From Nitrospira sp. (GTDB lineage: Bacteria; Nitrospirota; Nitrospiria; Nitrospirales; Nitrospiraceae): DNA of 64,000 nt. The notes under the pieces were generated by a model. It was not told the DNA's origin. It did not search any database and was given only the letters and a program-made list of their open reading frames with translations. The stretch is from positions 62,001 through 126,000 of the forward strand of contig JARFXQ010000001.1 in the NCBI GenBank assembly GCA_029194725.1, written 5' to 3'. Below, piece by piece: positions 56,340 to 64,000 of the stretch; the first letter of the stretch is position 1; every line of letters begins with the position of its first letter. The translations under genes and the position numbers were made by a program.

Positions 56340-56588
56340 GTGCTGGCCAAAAAGACCTCGAAGAATCAAGTCACGTTGCCCAAGAAAGCGCTACAAGAGA
56401 TACCGGACACAGATTACTTCGATGTCACCACCAAGGACGGGATGCTGATCCTCAAACCCGTCACCGTGACAGAAGCAGGGTCTCGACTGGCAGCCATACG
56501 GCGGAAGATCAAAGAGCTTGGTATTGAGACGGTAGACGTAGATCGCGCCATCGCCTGGGCAAGAGGACGCCGAGGCCGCCGCCGGTGA
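56340..56588 (+). CDS. AbrB/MazE-type antitoxin
   Basis: 82 residues from a GTG start at 56340, preceded by GGAGG; an upstream TTG at 56325 overlaps that site. LAKKTSKNQVTLPKKALQEI is the swapped-hairpin AbrB DNA-binding motif, and the C-terminal helix likely binds the toxin. Its stop overlaps the toxin start by 4 bases (GTGA). Confidence 0.82.
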   Translation: MLAKKTSKNQVTLPKKALQEIPDTDYFDVTTKDGMLILKPVTVTEAGSRLAAIRRKIKELGIETVDVDRAIAWARGRRGRRR

Positions 56589-57001
56589 TCCGAGCCGTTC
56601 TCGACACGAACGTCGTCATCTCAGCATTGCTCTTCTCAGGACCACCGTCGCAACTGGTCTCGGCTTGGCAATCCAGCCGTCTTCGACCGGTTGTATCAGC
56701 CCCCATACTTGATGAATACATTCGAGTACTGGCCTATCCCAAGTTTGAACTCACACCTGCTGAGATCCGAAGTTTGATCGAAGAAGAACTGCTCCCCTTT
56801 ATAGAAACAGTCAAAGTCATCCAAGCAACTGTTCCCGAGGTGCGTGACCAGGACGATGCCAAATTCATCACCTGTGCGGCAACGGCGGGAGTACGTTGGC
56901 TTGTCAGTGGAGACAACGATCTCCTGAGCCTTCACCGAATCCAATCGGTGGAGATCGTCTCGGTCACAGCATTCCTCCAACACCTGAAAGCCAAACCATA
57001 G
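56585..57001 (+). CDS. PIN-domain toxin
   Basis: 138 residues from a GTG start. IRAVLDTNVVISALLF holds the first catalytic Asp; EVRDQDDAKFITCAATAGVRWLVSGDNDLL holds the later acidic residues. This is the COG1569-type PIN toxin, a probable RNase. All acidic residues appear present. One operon with the upstream antitoxin. Confidence 0.87.
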   Translation: MIRAVLDTNVVISALLFSGPPSQLVSAWQSSRLRPVVSAPILDEYIRVLAYPKFELTPAEIRSLIEEELLPFIETVKVIQATVPEVRDQDDAKFITCAATAGVRWLVSGDNDLLSLHRIQSVEIVSVTAFLQHLKAKP

Positions 57002-57419
57002 AATACTGCGAGTTATGCGCTGGGTTTGAGGCCTGCTAGAGGTATCCGGCCCCAGAGCTTCCCTCTTTTCAAGGCCACATCCTGCTCGCACTTCAGTTAG
57101 AAAACCAGCCTGGCCCCTATTCCCCCTCATAAGATCGCCTGTGGAATCGGACAAGAAAATCTGATGAACGGGACGAGAAAATAGCAGTAGGCCGGATTTT
57201 GTACTGGTGCACAGCCAACATACCGAACAACGGCTCCAATCCACAGAACAAGATGTGCCCCGGTATTGCCCATCAGAAAAATGGCATTGACAACCGTGGA
57301 ACAGTAACAGTAAAAATTTGGCGTAGGTCCAAGTCTCTATGTGAGGCAAACACCGCTGGCAGACTTTTTCAATATCCCGCTAGAGTCAATATCCTGTTAG
57401 GAAAAGGAGACTAGTTACC
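57002..57419. other. Intergenic region with repeat copies
   Basis: About 420 bases before the lipoprotein gene. It holds the right repeat copy (57146-57162) and a degenerate partial copy immediately after it (GGGACGAGAAAATAGC, ~57169-57184). No gene recognised. Confidence 0.5.
57146..57162. repeat. Right copy of the 17-bp direct repeat
   Basis: ATCGGACAAGAAAATCT, identical to 56059-56075. Confidence 0.75.
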
Positions 57420-58463
57420 ATGATGATGCGCACCATGCCTGCTGTGAGGCACCATCTCGCTGCCACCTTTCTCTTCGCACTCGGCTTGATCGCGTCAGGC
57501 TGCGGTAGTGGCTCAGCGCCCGCGAACCCTGTGAACCCCGTGAACCCCGTACAGACACAGTTGGAGCTTGCCAGCCTATCCGTCGCGACTGACACGACTA
57601 CGGCAACGCTGCAACCGGCCTTTAGCCCAGCCACGATGGATTACGACGTTGATCTTTCCAGCGACGTCCAGAGCGTGACTGTGATCGCGCTGCCTGCCGT
57701 GCCGGGCCACAAGGTCGGCATTAACGATGGGCTTCCATCGGGAAGTTCCATTCCCCTGAATCCGCCTGGCGATGCTCCCACAGTGGTGAGAATCTCGGTT
57801 GCAGAATCAGACACCAATGCGCAATTCTACGACGTCACTATCACCAGAGCAGGCCCAGCGGGAAACAACTCGTTACAGAGCTTGACGGTTCCACCTGGAA
57901 TCCTGACTCCTACATTCGATCCGAACTTACAAGCCTATACGGCCAGCGTGCCCAGCAACATCGGGAGTGTTACGGTGACCTCCACGCTGTCGGGTCCGAC
58001 CGCGACGATGACGGTGAACGGACAAACCGCTCTATCCGGGCAGGGTCTCCTCGTACCACTTAAGGGCAACCTGGAAACCACTGCCATCACCGTAGCCGTG
58101 AAGGCCCAAAACGGCGCTCCGAAGAACTACCAGGTTGCTGTGAGTCGCGGAATCTCAAACAATGCCAACTTGGGGAGTTTGAGTGTTTCACAAGGCAGCC
58201 TATCTCCAACCTTTAGTCCCAGCATAGTGGACTACTCCGTCAATGTAGCGAGCGGCGTGGAAAACGTCACGATTACCGCGGCTCCTCAGGATAGCGCTGC
58301 ACATGGCCTAACAATCAACGGAGTGCCCAGCCCGACTCTCATCGACCTTGGGGATCCGGGATCAACAACGCTGGTGACTCTAGTCGTGACTGCGCAGAAC
58401 AATCAGGTGAAACACTATGGCTTACAAATTATCCGCGCCACACAGGCGGGAACAACAAGCTAA
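57420..58463 (+). CDS. Lipoprotein with three cadherin-like beta-sandwich repeats
   Basis: 347 residues. Lipobox IASGCGSG near residue 30 indicates a lipid anchor. A short PVNPVNPV linker is followed by three repeats, each starting with LxSLxVxxGxLxPxFxPxxxxYxxxV (for example LSVSQGSLSPTFSPSIVDYS): ~50-140, ~150-235, ~250-340. These match the cadherin-like beta-sandwich family (PF12733) found on surface and adhesive proteins. GGAG lies ~13 bases upstream. Confidence 0.85.
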   Translation: MMMRTMPAVRHHLAATFLFALGLIASGCGSGSAPANPVNPVNPVQTQLELASLSVATDTTTATLQPAFSPATMDYDVDLSSDVQSVTVIALPAVPGHKVGINDGLPSGSSIPLNPPGDAPTVVRISVAESDTNAQFYDVTITRAGPAGNNSLQSLTVPPGILTPTFDPNLQAYTASVPSNIGSVTVTSTLSGPTATMTVNGQTALSGQGLLVPLKGNLETTAITVAVKAQNGAPKNYQVAVSRGISNNANLGSLSVSQGSLSPTFSPSIVDYSVNVASGVENVTITAAPQDSAAHGLTINGVPSPTLIDLGDPGSTTLVTLVVTAQNNQVKHYGLQIIRATQAGTTS

Positions 58464-58477
58464 CAGGCTTCGAAAAA

Positions 58478-58518
58478 CCCTCCGTTGTTCCTTCGAGAGC
58501 CTCAGGAAGAACGGAGGG
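58478..58518. repeat. Long inverted repeat after the lipoprotein gene
   Basis: CCCTCCGTTGTTCCT pairs with AGGAAGAACGGAGGG across an 11-base loop (one G-G mismatch). It may be a terminator hairpin for the lipoprotein, but no T-run follows; it may also be a REP-like element. Confidence 0.6.
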
Positions 58519-58691
58519 CACCGTGAATATCCTGAGGTTTTCCCGCTCGTGCTGAGCCCTTCGATTGACTCCGGACAAGCTTGTCGACGCTCACAAGTCG
58601 AGTTTTGCCGTAGACTGTGGGGTTGCGAGATAAATCGGACCGAAAAATCAGGAGCACAAGGAGAGTGAGAGCGGAAGTGGAAACGAAGCGG

Positions 58692-59672
58692 TTAATGGAA
58701 GGAAAACGGCACCGGCGCAAAGGTGACGACGAAGACTCCAAGCGCAATCCATCCGACGATCGTCCGGTTGCGACCTAACGGCACATGAGAATCCATGACA
58801 GGAGGATGACCCACCCCCCACAACCCCGCCATGAACGCCCATAAAAACCAGCCGGACCAGCCATAGAATCCTAAGATCAACAAAATTGGGAGAAAGGCAA
58901 GCGCCATTGTCCGTTGACGCCGCCCCCACAGGGCATAGGCGACATGGCCGCCGTCGAGCTGGCCGATCGGAAGCAGATTGAGGGAGGTCACAAAAAGCCC
59001 GAACCAGGCGGCAAAGCCGATCGGGTGGAGCACCACATCAGCCTCCGGCGATAAGGGTCCGATCACTATCCACGACATGAACTGCAGCAGCAAGGGTTCG
59101 CCCAGGTGCAAGCCAAAGGTGGCCGTTCGATCCACAACCGTGGACAGACTGAGTCCGACGATCAGCACAATAACGGCGACCACAAAGCCCGCCAAGGGAC
59201 CAGCGACGCCGATATCGAACAACGCACGACGACTCAGAATCGGACCCCGCACGCGGATGATGGCGCCGAACGTCCCGATAAAATGAGGCGGCCCGGGAAT
59301 GAACAGCGGAAGGGAGGCCGGCACTCGATGAATCTTGGATAACAAATAATGCCCCAACTCGTGCGTCGTGAGAATAAAGAGCAACGCTCCTGCGAAAGGA
59401 ATTCCTCGCCAAAGCGCCTCAGGAGAGGCCAGCAGAAAATTCAGAGGCCCGCGCACCGGGCCATTGTAGACTTGGTAGGCTCCCGCCCATAGCGTGGTGA
59501 AGATGGTCACGAGAAATAGGCTGACCGGTAACGTCCACTTCGAGAAGAACGACGGCTCTACCTCCTCCTCGAGCTCCACAGGCTCGATCGTCTGTGTGGT
59601 CGTGTCCTCTCTCGTGTCAACCATGACGCTGCTGCGGAGATCTCGATGTTCGTTCCGTCCCGATCCGTCCAT
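58692..59672 (-). CDS. Site-2 protease (M50 family)
   Basis: 326 residues from the ATG at 59672 (AGGA 5 bases upstream), overlapping the preceding gene's end slightly (59683). An acidic N-terminal tail leads to multiple TM helices. ILTTHELGHYLLSKIH is the HExxH zinc site and SLNLLPIGQLDGGHVAYAL is the LDG motif with the third zinc ligand. It cleaves membrane-embedded substrates; no anti-sigma factor is adjacent. Confidence 0.93.
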   Translation of the reverse strand: MDGSGRNEHRDLRSSVMVDTREDTTTQTIEPVELEEEVEPSFFSKWTLPVSLFLVTIFTTLWAGAYQVYNGPVRGPLNFLLASPEALWRGIPFAGALLFILTTHELGHYLLSKIHRVPASLPLFIPGPPHFIGTFGAIIRVRGPILSRRALFDIGVAGPLAGFVVAVIVLIVGLSLSTVVDRTATFGLHLGEPLLLQFMSWIVIGPLSPEADVVLHPIGFAAWFGLFVTSLNLLPIGQLDGGHVAYALWGRRQRTMALAFLPILLILGFYGWSGWFLWAFMAGLWGVGHPPVMDSHVPLGRNRTIVGWIALGVFVVTFAPVPFSFH

Positions 59673-59682
59673 GGAATCCTGC

Positions 59683-60525
59683 TTATTGAATCGCACCAAA
59701 AGGATTGTGATCGAGTTCTTCCTCCACTGTTGTCGCGGGACCATGCCCGGGGAACAGACGATAATCTGGAGAGAGGGTCAACACACGGCGACGAACTGAA
59801 TCGAGGTGAGTCGAATACAATTCCTTGGGATTGGACCGGCCGATCGATCCGGCAAAGAGAGTATCCCCGACAAAACAAACCGGCAGTCGTGCATCATCCA
59901 GGCGGTAGCAGATGCCGCCAGGGGTATGGCCTGACGTCACCATACAATGAACCGTGCGCCGCCCGACCTGGATCGACAAACCATCGATCGGTGCCACAAG
60001 TAAATCCGCTCGTGGTCGCCATCTCAATAGATCAATATCTTCTGGTCCTAGGTACACCGGGACTTCGTGATAGTCCAAAATCTGATCGATCCCATCCGCA
60101 TGATCTGCATGTCCATGAGTCAAAGCAATGCCGATAAGACGCATTCCTCGCCGACGAAGGAAATCAATCATCGCGGGGGCGTTATAGGCGGTATCAACCA
60201 AGAGGGCCTCCCCCTCATCATGTACAACATACCCTTGCACACCATACCCATTAATAGACCCATGAACCAGTTCCACCCAGGGCGGCATGCGTTGGGCAAC
60301 CGGTTCCCACTTATCGATGGCGATTTGATCGAGCGGTTCAGGTCGCAGGCCCAACGCCTTTGCCAGCGCGCGCACCTCTGTACGGTCCCGCGGCTGATCC
60401 CCTCGTTCCAGCGCCATAATATCGCCACCAGGCAATCCCGTCATCCGGGCAACGTCGCCGACCGAAAGCCCCTGTCCGGTGCGTGCTTTTTTTAGGATGT
60501 CACAGAAGTCATCTTCGAGCGGCAT
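59683..60525 (-). CDS. HTH-metallo-beta-lactamase fusion
   Basis: 280 residues. Residues ~8-65 form an XRE-type helix-turn-helix (ILKKARTGQGLSVGDVARMTGLPGGDIMALE). The rest is a metallo-beta-lactamase-fold hydrolase with THGHADHADG (HxHxDH), TSGHTPGGI and FPGHGPATT, as in glyoxalase II-like enzymes. The fusion suggests a hydrolase that also binds DNA, or a regulator that uses the fold for sensing. Confidence 0.85.
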   Translation of the reverse strand: MPLEDDFCDILKKARTGQGLSVGDVARMTGLPGGDIMALERGDQPRDRTEVRALAKALGLRPEPLDQIAIDKWEPVAQRMPPWVELVHGSINGYGVQGYVVHDEGEALLVDTAYNAPAMIDFLRRRGMRLIGIALTHGHADHADGIDQILDYHEVPVYLGPEDIDLLRWRPRADLLVAPIDGLSIQVGRRTVHCMVTSGHTPGGICYRLDDARLPVCFVGDTLFAGSIGRSNPKELYSTHLDSVRRRVLTLSPDYRLFPGHGPATTVEEELDHNPFGAIQ

Positions 60526-60616
60526 GGCGGCTCACAGCAAAAAGGTAATTAGGAAGGTATGAGTACGGCATCACGATCGTTGAAGCAAGTTCGCTCCATC
60601 ATTGGTTGCGTGACTT

Positions 60617-62095
60617 TTACCCCTCTGGATTGAGCTTGATTTCCTTCACATCTCCAAACGTCGCCAGGGCCTTCGGCAAGGATTCTCCTGATCCGACGGC
60701 GACGATCTTCAAACGGTCCGGATGCAAATGTTTCTTGGCCGCCGCCAAAACATCTTCCTTGGTCAGTCGCACGACCTTGGCGCGCAGCTGTTGGAGAAAG
60801 TCCTTCGGCAGTCCATCGTACTCCAACTCGACCAACCGGCTGACGATCGCCGAAGGGCTGGAAAAGGAAAATACGAACGAATTGACGTAGGCTTCTTTGG
60901 CTTCGGCAAGCTCCGCATCGGTCACCGACTCAGTGCGCATCCGTTCGATATTCGCCACAAAGCGCTCGATCACTTCCTGGGTGGAAATCAACTTGGTTTC
61001 CGCCCGCATCAACCAGATACCTTGGTCATGCATGCCGGTATTGAGGCGGCTGCCGACGGAATAGGCCAAGCCTCTTTTCGACCGCACGTCGTTGAACAGG
61101 CGGCTGCGGAATGAACTGCCGCCTAAAATATCGTTTGCGATGGCCAATGCAACGTAGTCGGGATCATTCTCCTTGATCGAGAGATGTCCCACCCTGAGAT
61201 GGGTCTGCGAGGTATCTTTCCCGACGAACCTGACAACAGATCTGGCCAATTCCGCCTCCGGCACATCGGAAATCTTCAGCTCCGGCACCATTCCCTTTTT
61301 CCAATCTCCGAAGACCTTACGGAGAGAGGCGATCATCTCGTCCCTCTTAAAGTCGCCCGTCACACCGAGAATCATGCCGTTCGGGTGAATCGTGTTGCGA
61401 TGGAATGCGACGAGATCGTCCCTCGTGATGCGTTTGATCGAGTCCACCGAGCTTTCCCGCGCGCTCGGATGATCTGGCCCATAAAGCATCTTGGCAAATT
61501 CTCGGCTGACGACGGAGCCGGGATTATCCTGACGGCGGCGGATCCCCTCAATGGCCTGCAACCTGGCGAGCTCGACGCGAGCGGGCTCGAACGCCGGCGC
61601 TCGCAGGAGACCGGCAAAGATCTCCAATCCTCGATTCACATCCTTACTCAGCACATCCAGGGATGCCGATCCGGATTGCCTGCCGATCCCGATACTCACA
61701 TCTCCTGCAAATTGCTCCAACTCCGCATCAACCTGCTCCGCTGAAAGACCGCCCCCACCACCGATCCGCATCACCGCCCCGGCCATGCCAGCCAGCCCGA
61801 TCTTTTCGGTCGGATCGAGCCAACTGCCGGTGCGCATCGTAGCAGTGATCGTCACTAACGGTAGCTCATGGTCTTCCAGGAGATAGAGGACCATGCCGTT
61901 GTCCAGAACGACTCGTTCCGGCTCCGGTGGTGAAAATTCCACCGGTTTGAACGTCATAGATCTGGGATCGCCGACGGTCGGATCGGCTGAATAAGCGATC
62001 ACAGCTGATGCCAGCAGCATCGCCAGCATGCCGAGCACCGTCCCCACCTGGTGAAAGCTCCTTCGACTCAACCTCTGCCCCCTCACCTGCCTCAT
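60617..62095 (-). CDS. M16 family peptidase, non-catalytic-type subunit
   Basis: 492 residues with a signal peptide (VLGMLAMLLASAVIAYSA). M16 fold (VVLDNGMVLYLLEDHELPLV at the start) but the HxxEH zinc motif is replaced at the expected place (GLAGMAGAVMRIGG). This is the usual inactive partner in bacterial M16 pairs. Its start overlaps the upstream M16 gene by 4 bases. Confidence 0.9.
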   Translation of the reverse strand: MRQVRGQRLSRRSFHQVGTVLGMLAMLLASAVIAYSADPTVGDPRSMTFKPVEFSPPEPERVVLDNGMVLYLLEDHELPLVTITATMRTGSWLDPTEKIGLAGMAGAVMRIGGGGGLSAEQVDAELEQFAGDVSIGIGRQSGSASLDVLSKDVNRGLEIFAGLLRAPAFEPARVELARLQAIEGIRRRQDNPGSVVSREFAKMLYGPDHPSARESSVDSIKRITRDDLVAFHRNTIHPNGMILGVTGDFKRDEMIASLRKVFGDWKKGMVPELKISDVPEAELARSVVRFVGKDTSQTHLRVGHLSIKENDPDYVALAIANDILGGSSFRSRLFNDVRSKRGLAYSVGSRLNTGMHDQGIWLMRAETKLISTQEVIERFVANIERMRTESVTDAELAEAKEAYVNSFVFSFSSPSAIVSRLVELEYDGLPKDFLQQLRAKVVRLTKEDVLAAAKKHLHPDRLKIVAVGSGESLPKALATFGDVKEIKLNPEG

Positions 62096-63708
62096 GGCCT
62101 CACCTCGCCTGCCGGCATGGCCGCAACGGCGTTACCGGTACCTTTCTTCACCAGGACCGCAACGGTACGATTCGCCTTGGTAAAGTACTGCCTTGCCACT
62201 CGCTGTACATCAGCAGTCGTGACCGCAGCAACCTTGTCGCGCGATGTCAGGATGTAGCGCCAATCACCGGCCACCGCCTGATATAACGCGAGTTGAGAAG
62301 CCAGACCGCCGTTCGATCGTAGACCCCGCACCAAATCTGCATCCAAATTGTTCAGCACCTTCTCCAGCTCCTTGGAAGAAACCGGTTCACGCTTCAGCCG
62401 CTCGATCTCCTCATAGATGGCGGCCTCTACTTCCGCTGTCGTATGAGGGGCCAACGGCGTAGCTGTAAAAATAAATAGGTTCGGCGCACGCACACCCGGA
62501 TGATTCGCATCCGACCCGGCCGAGGCAGCCAGACGTTTTTCCCGCACCAATGTCTGATGCAAGCGAGACGTGAGTCCGTCGCCCAACACCGCATCGATCA
62601 CGTCAAATACATCGTCATCCGGATGACCCAAGGTCGGTTTGTGGTAGCCGATCACAATTGCCGGCTCCGCATCAAATTCCACCTCCACTCGTCGCTCACC
62701 TCGTTGTTCCGGCTCGACCGTCACCAGGGGTGGCGGTGGTGGCGCGGCAGGAATCCTTCCGAACGTCTGCTCGATCAAGGCAATCGTGTCTTTCGGATTG
62801 ATATCACCGACCAGAGCAATCGTGGCTTGATCCGGACTGTAGTAGGCTTTAAAGAAGGCCTCCGTAGCGGCAGGTGTCAGCGACAGGATGTCGGATCCCC
62901 ATCCGATGGTCGGGACCCCATAACTATGGGCCCGAAAAGCAGCGGATGTGAATGTCTCAAACAACAGTCCGTTGGGGCTGTCGTCGTTACGCAGACGCCG
63001 TTCTTCCATCACGACACCGCGTTCCTTATAGAACTCGCGCAACACAGGGTTGGCCATGCGATCCGACTCGATCGCCGCCCACAAAGGCAACCGATTGGAG
63101 GGCAAACTGATCATGTACCGCGTCACGTCTTTGCCCGTCGATGCATTGAGTCCCACCCCGCCGTGTCGCTGGTACAACAGAGCCATTTCATTCCCGACAA
63201 CGTACTGAGCGGCCTGAGCCTGTAGCTCCACGAGGCGATTCTGGAGTGATTCGATCATGGCTCGCTCTTCAGCCGTCGCGCCTCCGTTCTTGGTGGCTGC
63301 GTCGCGCTGACGTTGGTCAAGCTCGGTCCCGACCAACGCGAGTTCGTCCACAATCGGCTTTTCTTTCTCATAGTTCGTCGTGCCGACCAACCTGGTACCC
63401 TTAAAGGCCATATGCTCGTAGAGGTGCGCGAGACCGGTTTGGCCGACCTGCTCATTGATCCCCCCCACCGCAAATGTGATGTTGATGGAGACGACAGGCG
63501 TCTGATGTCGTTCGACCATGAGAACGGTCAACCCATTGGCCAGCCGGTGCTCGATCACACGTTCGGCGAGATTCGGCGACCCAGCAAGAAGTGGGGCAAG
63601 GTTGAGGGTAAGACTCAGGATGACGCCAAAACAAGAAATCAGAATTTTATTTCGCCTGCGGACAAACTCTTCACTCAACCTAAACCTCAGCCTCAATCTG
63701 GATTTCAT
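62092..63708 (-). CDS. M16 family zinc peptidase, catalytic-type subunit
   Basis: 538 residues. A signal-anchor (ISCFGVILSLTLNLAPLLAG), then LAHLYEHMAFKGT with HxxEH and the downstream acidic ligand region. The chain continues through two M16 domains (ANPVLREFYKERGVVMEERR). It pairs with the 60617 gene in the same operon; the substrate is unknown. The start overlaps the HAD gene stop (ATGA). Confidence 0.92.
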   Translation of the reverse strand: MKSRLRLRFRLSEEFVRRRNKILISCFGVILSLTLNLAPLLAGSPNLAERVIEHRLANGLTVLMVERHQTPVVSINITFAVGGINEQVGQTGLAHLYEHMAFKGTRLVGTTNYEKEKPIVDELALVGTELDQRQRDAATKNGGATAEERAMIESLQNRLVELQAQAAQYVVGNEMALLYQRHGGVGLNASTGKDVTRYMISLPSNRLPLWAAIESDRMANPVLREFYKERGVVMEERRLRNDDSPNGLLFETFTSAAFRAHSYGVPTIGWGSDILSLTPAATEAFFKAYYSPDQATIALVGDINPKDTIALIEQTFGRIPAAPPPPPLVTVEPEQRGERRVEVEFDAEPAIVIGYHKPTLGHPDDDVFDVIDAVLGDGLTSRLHQTLVREKRLAASAGSDANHPGVRAPNLFIFTATPLAPHTTAEVEAAIYEEIERLKREPVSSKELEKVLNNLDADLVRGLRSNGGLASQLALYQAVAGDWRYILTSRDKVAAVTTADVQRVARQYFTKANRTVAVLVKKGTGNAVAAMPAGEVRP

Positions 63709-64000
63709 TCGAATATCTCCATCAATTGTTCAGGCCTCTCGATGAACCAATCTGGTTCACAAGCTTGCATCTTCGCTCGATTCCCCATGCCATATCCGAC
63801 GGCACAGACACGAATGCCCGCGTTATGTCCTCCGTTGATATCATTCGTGCTGTCCCCGACAAGGACCGTTCGCTCTTTCAGCGCACCTGCCTTTTCCATG
63901 ATGTGCAATAACATCCCTGGTTCCGGTTTCAGCCCAAACCCGTTGTCCCCACCGACCATGTACCGAAAATGTTGCACGCCCAACCCGTTCAGGATTACGC
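63705..64000 (-). CDS. HAD-superfamily phosphatase, C-terminal part
   Basis: Open from the window edge. VGGDNGFGLKPEPG and VLVGDSTNDINGGHNAG are HAD motifs III and IV, as in phosphoglycolate phosphatase; YMVGGD(x)nKPxP also matches that group. The N-terminal half lies beyond 64000. It is cotranscribed with the M16 pair (4-base overlap). Confidence 0.85.
   Translation of the reverse strand, partial: VILNGLGVQHFRYMVGGDNGFGLKPEPGMLLHIMEKAGALKERTVLVGDSTNDINGGHNAGIRVCAVGYGMGNRAKMQACEPDWFIERPEQLMEIFE

Noticed and set aside
1..64000. CRISPR array, prophage or complete insertion sequence
   Set aside because: No regularly spaced repeats, no phage structural genes and no intact transposase were found in the window.

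Overview
The window is a chromosomal segment of a Gram-negative, moderately GC-rich bacterium. It carries outer-membrane barrel proteins, lipoproteins with lipoboxes, periplasmic M16 proteases, HflKC and a one-piece tmRNA. The gene mix (NnrS, membrane-anchored OtsA, fused MFS/spermidine-synthase-like protein, MalT/BTAD chimeric regulator, complete kdp locus, ArsM/ArsS) is compatible with Nitrospira or a relative in Nitrospirota. This is an inference: no 16S or marker gene is present to prove it.

Layout. 1-3.0 kb: UDP-glucose dehydrogenase (cut by the window edge) divergent from a membrane-bound spermidine-synthase-like protein. 3.2-4.7 kb: a DinJ/YafQ-type toxin-antitoxin pair with a clear operator palindrome, then a decayed VapC. 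4.9-14.3 kb: an accessory block on the minus strand with a 1060-residue ATPase/TPR/BTAD regulator, one or two tiny ORFs, a metzincin-type metalloprotease and a 1262-residue modular protein ending in a second zinc-protease domain; the metzincin gene looks AT-richer than its surroundings. This is the best candidate for an undescribed system. 14.5-17.6 kb: otsA-otsB, with OtsA carrying an N-terminal two-TM sensor-like module. 18-20.5 kb: an orphan receiver-like protein, remnants that look like a type III restriction-modification locus, a pRiA4b ORF-3-like gene and the tmRNA gene. 20.6-26.7 kb: NnrS, a small zinc-ribbon protein, RecQ, an alpha-helical protein and two HicB-like proteins. 27.0-32.7 kb: arsM-arsS-pstS-pstC-pstA-pstB, a tightly packed arsenic-methylation/phosphate-uptake operon. 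32.9-35.1 kb: cysteine synthase and serine acetyltransferase, convergent. 35.8-45.1 kb: hflKC, fhs, an M23 peptidase, cutA, an M20 peptidase, two exported proteins and an envelope protein. 45.4-55.0 kb: the minus-strand kdp locus (barrel protein, 26-aa membrane ORF, kdpF, A, B, C, D, E); kdpB has two single-base lesions in homopolymers. 55.3-64 kb: zinc-ribbon/HEAGH membrane protein, a second toxin-antitoxin pair flanked by direct repeats, a cadherin-like lipoprotein, a site-2 protease, an HTH-metallo-beta-lactamase fusion, an M16 protease pair and a partial HAD phosphatase.

How they work together: the ars/pst block couples arsenic detoxification to high-affinity phosphate import; otsAB and kdp are osmotic-stress functions (trehalose and potassium); cysK and the serine acetyltransferase make cysteine; the 4.9-14.3 kb block looks like a regulator with two large protease effectors. 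Single-base lesions in homopolymers (kdpB) suggest that some interrupted frames could be assembly errors.
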